From Betaproteobacteria bacterium (lineage in GTDB: Bacteria > Pseudomonadota > Gammaproteobacteria > Burkholderiales > Burkholderiaceae_C): DNA of 9,531 nt. Of the stretch, positions 1 to 6,381 are shown piece after piece. A program made the translations under genes and the position numbers. Every line of letters begins with the position of its first letter. Position 1 is the stretch's first letter. The stretch is from positions 1 through 9,531 of the forward strand of contig RFSP01000054.1 in the NCBI GenBank assembly GCA_009923895.1, given 5' to 3'. The notes below the pieces were generated by a model that had not been told where the DNA came from, did not search any database, and saw only the letters and a program-made list of their open reading frames with translations.

Positions 1-660
1 CTGGTGGGCACCGGCATCATGTACAACACCAAATACTTCAAGGACAAAGGTTGGGCGCCACCCACTTCTTGGAACGATTTGAAGGATCCCAAGTACAAGA
101 AGTTGCTCGTCATCCCACCCATCAACAACACCTACGGCCTGTACACGCTGGTGCAATTCGCCAAGATGAACGGTGGTGGCGAAAAGAATATCGAGCCCGG
201 CTTCAAGGTCATGAAAGAGCAAATCAACCCCAATGTGTTGGCCTATGAGCCATCGCCAGGCAAGATGACCGAGCTCTTCCAAAGTGGCCAGGCCGTCATC
301 GGCGTGTGGGGCACGGGCCGCGTGCACTCGTTCGCCATGACCGGGTTCCCTGTGGACTTCGTCTACCCCAAAGAGGGCACGGTCAACCTCGTGGCCTCGG
401 CTTGCCCCGTGGCCAAAAGCGCCGCGTCTCCTTTGGCCAGCGAATTCGTCAAAGCCTTGGTGGCACCCGAGTTCCAAGCGGTGCTGGCCATTGAATATGG
501 CTACGGCCCCGTCAACAAGAAAGCCAAGGTCGATCAAGAGAAGCTCAAGATTGCCCCGATTGGCGATCGTGCAGCCAAGCTGGTGAACTTCGATTGGGAT
601 GTCATCAACGACAAGCGCGACGAATGGACCAAGCGCTGGAACCGCGAAGTCGAACGGTAA
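1..660 (+). CDS. ABC transporter periplasmic substrate-binding protein, PotD-like, 5'-truncated by the window edge
   Basis: The C-terminal 219 residues of an extracellular solute-binding protein, which captures ligand in the periplasm and hands it to the permeases encoded downstream. The frame is open from base 1 and ends at TAA 658-660; family members are usually about 340-360 residues, so roughly the first third, with the signal peptide, lies outside the window. Visible family hallmarks are GTGIMYNTKYF followed by a TSWNDLKDPKYK segment (the 'W-x-DL-x-dP-xyk' hinge region of PotD/opine/Fe3+-type binding proteins), the GVWGTGR ligand-lobe strand, and the basic/aromatic tail WTKRWNREVER. It leads an importer cassette: the ATPase gene starts 19 nt after its stop. 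Class assignment to the polyamine/opine/iron branch is good; the ligand is unknown. Confidence 0.9.
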   Translation: MVGTGIMYNTKYFKDKGWAPPTSWNDLKDPKYKKLLVIPPINNTYGLYTLVQFAKMNGGGEKNIEPGFKVMKEQINPNVLAYEPSPGKMTELFQSGQAVIGVWGTGRVHSFAMTGFPVDFVYPKEGTVNLVASACPVAKSAASPLASEFVKALVAPEFQAVLAIEYGYGPVNKKAKVDQEKLKIAPIGDRAAKLVNFDWDVINDKRDEWTKRWNREVER

Positions 661-679
661 TCGTTCCGCCGGATCCGCC

Positions 680-1750
680 ATGTCTTTTCTCGTCCTTGAA
701 GGCCTCACCAAGCGCTTTGGTGAGCTCACGGCCGTCGACGATCTGCACCTGAAGGTCGAGCAAGGGGAGTTCATCTCCTTGCTGGGCCCTTCGGGTTGCG
801 GTAAGACCACGACGCTGCAGATGATCGCTGGCTTTGTCCAGGCCACGTCGGGTCGCGTCACCCTCGAAGGCCGCGACTTGTTGTCGGTCAAGCCTGCGCA
901 GCGTGGGCTGGGAATCGTGTTTCAAAGCTACGCGCTCTTTCCGCACATGACGGCTGCGCAAAACGTGAGCTTTGGACTGGAGATGCAAAAGGTCCCCAAG
1001 GTCGAGCGCGAGCAGCGCGTGGCCGAGGCCCTGGCGCTGGTGGGGTTGTCGGCCTTGGCCGACCGCTACCCGCGGCGCATGTCCGGAGGTCAACAACAAC
1101 GCGTGGCATTGGCCCGTGCACTGGTGATTCGCCCGCGCATCTTGCTGCTGGATGAGCCTCTGTCCAATCTGGACGCCAAGTTGCGCGAGGAAATGCAGAT
1201 CGAGCTGCGTCAGATTCAGCGCACGGTCGGCACCACCACGTTGCTTGTCACTCACGACCAGTCAGAGGCCATGACGCTGTCGGATCGCATCGTGGTGATG
1301 AACGGGGGCCGGGTGGAGCAGGTGGCACGTCCACACGAAGCCTACGAACATCCGGCATCGCCCTTCGTGGCCAGCTTCTTGGGCAAGACCAACGTAATGG
1401 CGGGTCGGCTCACACAAATTGCAGACGGGCCACGCGTGGCCGTCGGCGACGGACACTGGCCATTGGCGCAAACCTCACCCATTCGTTGGAGCGAGGGGCA
1501 AAGCCTGCATGTGACCGTGCGGCCCGAGAAAATCTCCTTCGTTTCGGGTCCCGCTTGCAGCTTGGGCGGTGAGGTGCGCTCACGCATCTTCCAAGGCAAT
1601 CACTGGTTGTTTCAGGTGGACACCGCCTGCGGCCCCATGACCGTCATCCGACAAAACGATGGCAGTGCGCTGCCGCTGGAAGGCGATCGGGTTCGCTTGG
1701 GGTGGCCCGCACAAGACATGCAGCTCAGAGCCGAGTCCAGCGCCTCATGA
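680..1750 (+). CDS. ABC transporter ATP-binding protein, PotA/FbpC-like with TOBE domain
   Basis: A 356-residue ATPase that powers the importer from the cytoplasmic face. All nucleotide-binding motifs are intact: Walker A GPSGCGKT (36-43), Q-loop Gln82, signature MSGGQ (134-138, Met replacing the usual Leu), Walker B ILLLDEP (154-160), D-loop SNLD (162-165) and switch His192. Residues about 240-350 form a C-terminal TOBE-type regulatory/substrate-associated domain containing VRPEKISF, typical of PotA, UgpC and FbpC relatives. The ATG at 680 is chosen because the conserved N-terminus (LVLEGLTKRFGE) begins there; an earlier in-frame start at 599 would overlap the binding-protein gene and add an unconserved 27-residue tail. 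The ribosome binding site is weak (GGA at 671-673), so translation may be coupled to the upstream gene. The stop overlaps the next start as ATGA. Confidence 0.96.
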   Translation: MSFLVLEGLTKRFGELTAVDDLHLKVEQGEFISLLGPSGCGKTTTLQMIAGFVQATSGRVTLEGRDLLSVKPAQRGLGIVFQSYALFPHMTAAQNVSFGLEMQKVPKVEREQRVAEALALVGLSALADRYPRRMSGGQQQRVALARALVIRPRILLLDEPLSNLDAKLREEMQIELRQIQRTVGTTTLLVTHDQSEAMTLSDRIVVMNGGRVEQVARPHEAYEHPASPFVASFLGKTNVMAGRLTQIADGPRVAVGDGHWPLAQTSPIRWSEGQSLHVTVRPEKISFVSGPACSLGGEVRSRIFQGNHWLFQVDTACGPMTVIRQNDGSALPLEGDRVRLGWPAQDMQLRAESSAS

Positions 1751-2616
1751 ACCGGCAGCAGTCCACGGCCCTCACCCCCTGGTTATTGGCAGGTCCCGCG
1801 CTGCTGCTCTTTTTGGGCGTGGTGTTGGTGCCCTTGATCATGACCGGCATGCTGTCGTTCCACGACTTCAGTACCTCCAAAGGCATTCAGCCCGTCTTTT
1901 TGCTCAAGAACTGGGAAGAGGTGCTCACCGACAGTTACTTCCATGAAATGTTCGCACGCACCTTGCGAGTGGCCTTGTGGGTCACTTTGGCGTGTCTGGT
2001 GTTGGGAGCGCCGGAGGCTTATGTGCTCAGCCGCATGAGCCCCCAATGGCGAGGCGTCTTTCTGCTGGTCATTCTTGGCCCCTTGTTGATCTCGGTGGTG
2101 GCAAGAACGCTCGGCTGGGCTCTCTTGTTTGGGGGCCAAACCGGTCTGATCAACAAAGCCTTGATGGGCGCTGGGCTGATTCAATCGCCCATTCCTTTCA
2201 TGTTCACCGAAACCGGTGTGGTGATTGCACTGACGCACGTGCTGGTGCCGTTCATGGTCTTGTCGGTGTGGACCGCATTGCAGCGCGTGGACTTGGCCAC
2301 TGAAAATGCGGCCCAGTCGTTGGGGGCCTCGGCCTTCACCACATTGCGGCGCGTCGTATTGCCTCAGGCCTTGCCCGGCATGCTGTCGGGCGCCATCATC
2401 GTCTTTGCGTTGGCCGCCAGCGCCTTTGCCACGCCCGCCATCATTGGAGGACGACGCCTCAAGGTGGCCTCCACCTTGGCCTATGACGAATTTCTCAACA
2501 CACTCAATTGGCCCTTGGGGGCGGCAGTGGCCGTGCTCCTGTTGTTGGGCTTGACCGCCACCATCGTGGGCAGCAACCGCTTGGTGGAGCGGCGCTGGGC
2601 GCAGGTGTTTCAATGA
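1747..2616 (+). CDS. ABC transporter permease, PotB-like inner-membrane subunit
   Basis: A 289-residue integral membrane subunit with about six hydrophobic segments (approximately 11-33, 72-94, 102-125, 156-178, 213-235 and 256-276). The cytoplasmic EAA loop that docks on the ATPase is seen at about 186-211: ENAAQSLGAS followed by the LRRVVLPQALPG stretch, matching the family pattern EAA---G---------LP. Length and layout match the first permease of PotABCD-class systems. The start at 1747 lies in an ATGA overlap with the ATPase stop; the frame stays open upstream to 1702, but that start would sit deep inside the ATPase gene and add a basic non-membrane stretch. No strong ribosome binding site is visible, consistent with translational coupling. 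Substrate specificity cannot be read from the sequence. Confidence 0.94.
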   Translation: MNRQQSTALTPWLLAGPALLLFLGVVLVPLIMTGMLSFHDFSTSKGIQPVFLLKNWEEVLTDSYFHEMFARTLRVALWVTLACLVLGAPEAYVLSRMSPQWRGVFLLVILGPLLISVVARTLGWALLFGGQTGLINKALMGAGLIQSPIPFMFTETGVVIALTHVLVPFMVLSVWTALQRVDLATENAAQSLGASAFTTLRRVVLPQALPGMLSGAIIVFALAASAFATPAIIGGRRLKVASTLAYDEFLNTLNWPLGAAVAVLLLLGLTATIVGSNRLVERRWAQVFQ

Positions 2617-3413
2617 GACGCAACGGCGCTTTGGCTTTGGCGTTTCACACCGCCTTCGTCATCTTCATGCTGGCCCCCATCGCCATCGTGTGCTGGGTCG
2701 CTTTCACACCCACAGGCTTTCTGTCCATCCCGGTCGATGAGTTTTCTTTGCGGTGGTTCAAAGCCATTGGTCGTTATCCCGAGTTCATCGATGCGTTCTG
2801 GAACAGCGTGGGTTTGGCGTTGACCTCGTCGGTCTTGGCGCTGGCGTTCTCGGTGCCTGCGGCATTGGCACTGGCCCGCTATCAATTCCGCGGCCGCGAG
2901 GCCTTGACGGCGTTGTTCTTGTCCCCGCTGATGATTCCGCACGTGGTGCTGGGCATTGCCTTTTTGCGTTTTTTCACGCAAATCGGCTTGTCGGGATCGT
3001 TCACAGGTTTGGTGGTCTCCCACATCATTGTGGTGCTTCCGTTTGCCATGCGCTTGGTGATGGCGGCCACGGCGGGCATGGATCGGTCGGTCGAGCACGC
3101 CGCCATCTCTTTGGGAGCCTCTGACTGGACAGTGTTTCGACGGGTGACGCTGCCGCTGATCCTGCCTGGGGTCCTCTCCGGGGGGGTGCTGGCCTTCATC
3201 CAAAGCTTTGATGAAGTCACGATGACGGTCTTTGTGGCCGCGCCAGGCACCATGACGTTGCCTGTGCGCATGTTTCTCTACATCCAAGACAACATCGACC
3301 CTCTGGTGACTTCCATCTCGGCCTGTGTCATTGCCATCACAGCTGTCTTTTTATGGGCCATTGACCGCTTGTACGGACTGGACCGTCTGCTTTCAGGACA
3401 TGGCCGGGACTGA
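2613..3413 (+). CDS. ABC transporter permease, PotC-like inner-membrane subunit
   Basis: A 266-residue membrane protein expected to form the translocation channel with the preceding permease. Hydrophobic segments lie near 9-31, 64-88, 99-120, 130-151, 186-208 and 232-252. The EAA loop is EHAAISLGAS (161-170) followed by FRRVTLPLILPG (175-186). The N-terminal FIMLAPIAIV-like segment and the phrase SIPVDEFSLRWF are characteristic of PotC/YdcV-type second permeases. The start is an ATGA overlap with the previous stop; an in-frame start at 2508 would add 35 non-hydrophobic residues out of the neighbouring gene and is rejected. The gene ends 34 nt before the first oxidoreductase gene, with no terminator-like structure in between, so transcription probably continues. 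Confidence 0.94.
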   Translation: MRRNGALALAFHTAFVIFMLAPIAIVCWVAFTPTGFLSIPVDEFSLRWFKAIGRYPEFIDAFWNSVGLALTSSVLALAFSVPAALALARYQFRGREALTALFLSPLMIPHVVLGIAFLRFFTQIGLSGSFTGLVVSHIIVVLPFAMRLVMAATAGMDRSVEHAAISLGASDWTVFRRVTLPLILPGVLSGGVLAFIQSFDEVTMTVFVAAPGTMTLPVRMFLYIQDNIDPLVTSISACVIAITAVFLWAIDRLYGLDRLLSGHGRD

Positions 3414-3431
3414 TCGGCCATGAAATCAAAC

Positions 3432-3437
3432 AAGGAG
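3432..3437 (+). promoter_or_regulatory. Ribosome binding site AAGGAG for the first oxidoreductase
   Basis: AAGGAG lies 10 nt before the ATG at 3448. It fixes this start and shows that the catabolic half of the operon has its own strong translation signal, in contrast to the coupled ATGA starts of the permease genes. Confidence 0.8.
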
Positions 3438-3447
3438 TTGTGCATTC

Positions 3448-4572
3448 ATGCAAGCCCACAGCGACTATGACGTGGCCGTCGTTGGAGGCGGCCTGGTGGG
3501 TTCTTCGGTGGCCTTTGGATTGGCTCGGCAGGGCCAACGCGTGGTCGTGCTGGACGAAGGCGATGTCGCCTTTCGAGCGTCCCGGGGCAATTTCGCCTTG
3601 GTGTGGGTGCAAAGCAAGGGCTTGGGGATGCCCGCGTATTCGCGCTGGACCGTCAAGTCGGCCCAAGCCTGGCCTGCGTTGGCGCAGGAGCTGGCCGACC
3701 GAACGGCATTGGACGTCTGTTACGAGCGCCCTGGGGGATTTCACCTCACCTTGAGCGAGCGGGAGTGGACGCATCGGCAAGGTGTCATGCAGCGATTGAG
3801 CGCACAGGCCGACATGCCCGAAGTGTCGTTTGAGATGCTCGAACATGCCGAGTTGGCTCGCCGCCTGCCTGGCCTTGGGCCCGACGTGGTGGGCGGCAGC
3901 TTTTGCCCGCTGGATGGACATTGCAACTCCCTGCGCTTGTTTCGAGCGCTGCATGTGGCGGGTCAACGCTGTGGCTTGCATTACCGCGCCTTTCATGGCG
4001 TGGATCGCATCGATCCTCATGGCGGAGGCTTCAAGCTGATGACCACCGGTGGCGAAGTGCAAGCCGGCAAGGTGGTGCTCACCGCCGGCATTGGCAACGC
4101 ACGTCTGGCGCCCATGGTGGGCTTGTCGATCCCGGTTCGCCCACAACGCGGACAGATCATCGTCACCGAGAAGGCCGAGCGCTTTTTGCATTTCCCCATT
4201 TCCACCGTCCGGCAGACAGACGAAGGTGGGCTCATGCTGGGGGACTCCCAAGAAGAGGCGGTGGATCCGGTGGTGGGCACGCCGGTGCTGTCTGTGCTGG
4301 CGGACCGTGCAGCGCGCATGTTTCCGCGCATCGCGCGCTTGAACGTGACGCGCACCTGGGCGGCGCTGCGCGTCATGACGCGCGACGGTTTTCCGGTTTA
4401 CGAGCAATCCGCCAGCCATCCCGGCGCATTTGGCGCCACTTGCCACAGTGGCGTGACGCTGGCCGCCAACCATGTCTTCACCTTTGCAGACCATGTGGCG
4501 CGAGGTCACTTACCCCCTGCAGAGTTTGAGGTCTTCAGTTCTCGGAGGTTCGATGTTCAAAAGGTTGCCTGA
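3448..4572 (+). CDS. FAD-dependent oxidoreductase, DAO family, HcnC/OoxB-like catalytic (beta) subunit
   Basis: A 374-residue flavoprotein expected to oxidise an amine or amino-acid C-N bond. The N-terminal dinucleotide-binding fold reads DVAVVGGGLVGSSVAFGLA, with the GxGxxG glycines at 13, 15 and 18 and an acidic residue (D36) ending the second strand. RASRGNFALVWVQSKG (43-58) resembles the FAD-contacting loop of the HcnC (hydrogen cyanide synthase) and OoxB/NoxB (opine oxidase) branch. The C-terminal FAD-closing motif is ATCHSGVTLAAN (330-341). Proteins of this branch act as the substrate-oxidising subunit of heteromeric enzymes together with a 2Fe-2S protein and an HcnB-type flavoprotein, and both of those follow immediately here (20-nt overlap with the next gene). 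No signal peptide is seen, so it is presumably cytoplasmic. The family is firm; the substrate (opine, proline/hydroxyproline, D-amino acid or N-alkyl amino acid) is open. Confidence 0.9.
   Translation: MQAHSDYDVAVVGGGLVGSSVAFGLARQGQRVVVLDEGDVAFRASRGNFALVWVQSKGLGMPAYSRWTVKSAQAWPALAQELADRTALDVCYERPGGFHLTLSEREWTHRQGVMQRLSAQADMPEVSFEMLEHAELARRLPGLGPDVVGGSFCPLDGHCNSLRLFRALHVAGQRCGLHYRAFHGVDRIDPHGGGFKLMTTGGEVQAGKVVLTAGIGNARLAPMVGLSIPVRPQRGQIIVTEKAERFLHFPISTVRQTDEGGLMLGDSQEEAVDPVVGTPVLSVLADRAARMFPRIARLNVTRTWAALRVMTRDGFPVYEQSASHPGAFGATCHSGVTLAANHVFTFADHVARGHLPPAEFEVFSSRRFDVQKVA
4544..4548 (+). promoter_or_regulatory. Ribosome binding site GGAGG that sets the start of the 2Fe-2S subunit
   Basis: GGAGG lies 4 nt before the ATG at 4553, within the last codons of the preceding gene. 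It supports 4553 over the upstream in-frame ATG at 4472, which would give an 81-nt extension lying inside the preceding gene. Confidence 0.7.
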
Positions 4573-4888
4573 TACCGCGCCCGGCGCGGCAGTGCCTGTG
4601 CATTTCACGTTTGATGGCGTGGCGCTCAAAGCCCGCCCCGGGGACACCGTGGCTGCAGCGCTCATCGCAGCGGGTCACGACATCTGCCGCGCCACACCCG
4701 TGAGCGGTGCTCCCCGCGCTCCTTACTGTCTGATGGGCGTGTGTTTTGAATGTCTGGTGTCGATTGACGGCGTGGGCAACCGTCAAGCCTGCTTGGTCCC
4801 TGTGCAAGAAGGCATGCACGTACAAACCCAGCGCGGCAAACGCAGCATGTCTGAAGGAGCCAGCGCGGCCATGGGGGATCGTCCATGA
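4553..4888 (+). CDS. (2Fe-2S)-binding ferredoxin-like subunit, HcnA-like (gamma subunit)
   Basis: A 111-residue protein with a plant-type ferredoxin-like fold of the Fer2_4 kind found in HcnA, in the N-terminus of sarcosine oxidase alpha and in the small subunit of heteromeric D-hydroxyproline/proline dehydrogenases. VHFTFDGVALKARPGDTVAA (16-35) is the typical beta-grasp start, and the cluster ligands are C59-x4-C64-x2-C67-x12-C80 in the context APYCLMGVCFECLVSIDG; all four cysteines are present. Its expected job is electron transfer between the flavoprotein subunits. The gene overlaps the DAO gene by 20 nt and the following flavoprotein gene by 4 nt (ATGA at 4885), as expected for subunits made in fixed ratio. 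The last 15 or so residues (GASAAMGDRP) look like an unstructured tail. Confidence 0.92.
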   Translation: MFKRLPDTAPGAAVPVHFTFDGVALKARPGDTVAAALIAAGHDICRATPVSGAPRAPYCLMGVCFECLVSIDGVGNRQACLVPVQEGMHVQTQRGKRSMSEGASAAMGDRP

Positions 4889-6381
4889 GCGAGCCAGGCT
4901 TGGCCCCATCCAAAGAGGCCTTCTTAAGAGACCCATCGGTGTCCAGCCGGATAGACGACCAGGCGATAGAAATCCCAACGACACCCGACGTGCTGGTCAT
5001 CGGCGCTGGGCCGGCCGGCATGGCTGCGGCCCGGGCTTGTGCGCAAGCGGGTTTGGTCACGGTGATTCTGGACGAGCAGGCTGCGCCAGGCGGACAGATC
5101 TACCGAAGCATCTCGCACACGCCCTTGCAAGAACGCCACGTGCTTGGCGCTGACTATTGGCATGGCTTGTCCTTGGTGCAAGGTCTGCATTCATCCGCCG
5201 TGCACCGGGTGGCCGGAGCTGCCGTATGGAATATTTCTCCTGAGCGGGAGGTGGCTTTTTCCAAGTCGGGACGCTCCTATTTGTTGCGCCCTCGGCGCAT
5301 CATTGTGGCCACCGGTGCGCAAGAGCGACCCTTTCCCATTGAAGGCTGGACGCTGCCCGGTGTGATGACGGCGGGCGGGGCGCAAATTTTGTTGAAATCA
5401 TCGGGCGTGGTCCCCGCAGGCAAAACGGTCCTGGCCGGTTGCGGCCCCTTGCTGTGGTTGTTGGCTTCTCAATTGCTGGCCGCCGGCGGGCGGGTGGACC
5501 TGATCTTGGACACCACCCCAAAGAAAAACCGCGCCAGTGCCTGGCCCCATGTGGTCGAATTTCTGACCTCCCCCTACGCCCTCAAAGGCTTGGGGTTGTG
5601 GCTGGGCGTGCATCGCAAGGTGCGCGTGGTGACTGGCGTCACACAGCTTCGGGCCGAGTCCGACGGCCAGATGGGCCGTCTGGCTCGTGTGCATTGGCAC
5701 ACCTCTGACGGAACGGCTCATCAACAAGCCGTGGACACCTTGCTCTTGCATCAAGGCGTGGTGCCTCAAACAAACTTGGCCATGGCCATTGGCGTGCCTC
5801 ACCGCTGGGATGAGGTGCAGCTGTGCTGGCAGCCTGAAGTGGATGACTTTGGACGTTCGGCTGTGGAGGGCGTGTGGCTCGCGGGAGATGGAGCGGGCAT
5901 TGGCGGCGCACAAGCCGCCGCCTGCCGCGGACAACTGGCCGCCCTGTCCATCATCCGTGAATTGGCGCCTTCGGCGCTCACGCCCGATGAAACCACCGTA
6001 CGAGCGGAGCTGGCGCGGTGGATGCGCGGCCGCGCTTTCTTGGACCATTGGTATCGCCCGGCCGATGCCATGCGCATTCCCACGGGTGACACGGTGGTCT
6101 GCCGGTGCGAGGAAATCACCGCTCAGCAAGTGGTGGACACCGTGGGTTTGGGGTGCACAGGGCCCAATCAAATGAAGAGCTTTCTGCGCTGCGGCATGGG
6201 GCCTTGCCAAGGGCGCTTGTGCAGCCTCACGGTGACCGAGATCATGGCGCAACAGCGGGGGGTGTCACCCGCCGAAGTCGGACACTACCGCCTGCGCCCC
6301 CCGGTCAAGCCCATCAGCGTCGGCGAACTGGCCACACTGCCGCAAGATGAGGCGGCCACCAAGGCGGTGGTGCGACTGTGA
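4885..6381 (+). CDS. FAD/NAD(P)-binding oxidoreductase with C-terminal BFD-like [2Fe-2S] domain, HcnB/OoxA-like (alpha subunit)
   Basis: A 498-residue pyridine-nucleotide-disulfide-reductase-fold protein. After about 35 non-conserved residues comes the FAD motif VLVIGAGPAGMAAA (37-49), then APGGQIYRS (67-75), the strand IIVATGAQERPFPIEGW (139-155), a second dinucleotide fold LAGCGPLLWLLASQL (183-197), and the FAD-closing GVWLAGDGAGIGGAQAA (329-345). The C-terminal domain carries C406-x-C408 (CRCEEIT) and C441-x4-C446 (GMGPCQGRLC), a bacterioferritin-associated-ferredoxin-like [2Fe-2S] site; C424 and C436 are additional cysteines. This is the architecture of HcnB, OoxA/NoxA and the alpha subunit of heterotrimeric amino-acid dehydrogenases. 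It starts in an ATGA overlap with GGGGGA at 4873-4878 as a ribosome binding site, and its stop overlaps the next gene as GTGA. It is too short for SoxA and lacks a GCV_T-type domain. The electron acceptor is unknown. Confidence 0.92.
   Translation: MSEPGLAPSKEAFLRDPSVSSRIDDQAIEIPTTPDVLVIGAGPAGMAAARACAQAGLVTVILDEQAAPGGQIYRSISHTPLQERHVLGADYWHGLSLVQGLHSSAVHRVAGAAVWNISPEREVAFSKSGRSYLLRPRRIIVATGAQERPFPIEGWTLPGVMTAGGAQILLKSSGVVPAGKTVLAGCGPLLWLLASQLLAAGGRVDLILDTTPKKNRASAWPHVVEFLTSPYALKGLGLWLGVHRKVRVVTGVTQLRAESDGQMGRLARVHWHTSDGTAHQQAVDTLLLHQGVVPQTNLAMAIGVPHRWDEVQLCWQPEVDDFGRSAVEGVWLAGDGAGIGGAQAAACRGQLAALSIIRELAPSALTPDETTVRAELARWMRGRAFLDHWYRPADAMRIPTGDTVVCRCEEITAQQVVDTVGLGCTGPNQMKSFLRCGMGPCQGRLCSLTVTEIMAQQRGVSPAEVGHYRLRPPVKPISVGELATLPQDEAATKAVVRL

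Noticed and set aside
599..679. Earlier start for the ABC ATPase at 599
   Set aside because: It would overlap the binding-protein gene by 62 nt and add a Ser/Gly/Asn-rich tail not seen in this family; the conserved fold begins right after ATG 680.
3337..4509. Long minus-strand open frame (390 codons) opposite the first DAO gene
   Set aside because: The + strand protein has full family motifs across the same bases; the antisense product is rich in His, Arg and Gln with no recognisable domain, as expected for a shadow frame in GC-rich DNA.
3448..6381. True hydrogen cyanide synthase (hcnABC)
   Set aside because: All three subunit types are present, but the order is C-A-B rather than A-B-C, and the linkage to an importer and a second DAO gene points to a catabolic enzyme of the wider family. 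Glycine oxidation to cyanide is not supported.
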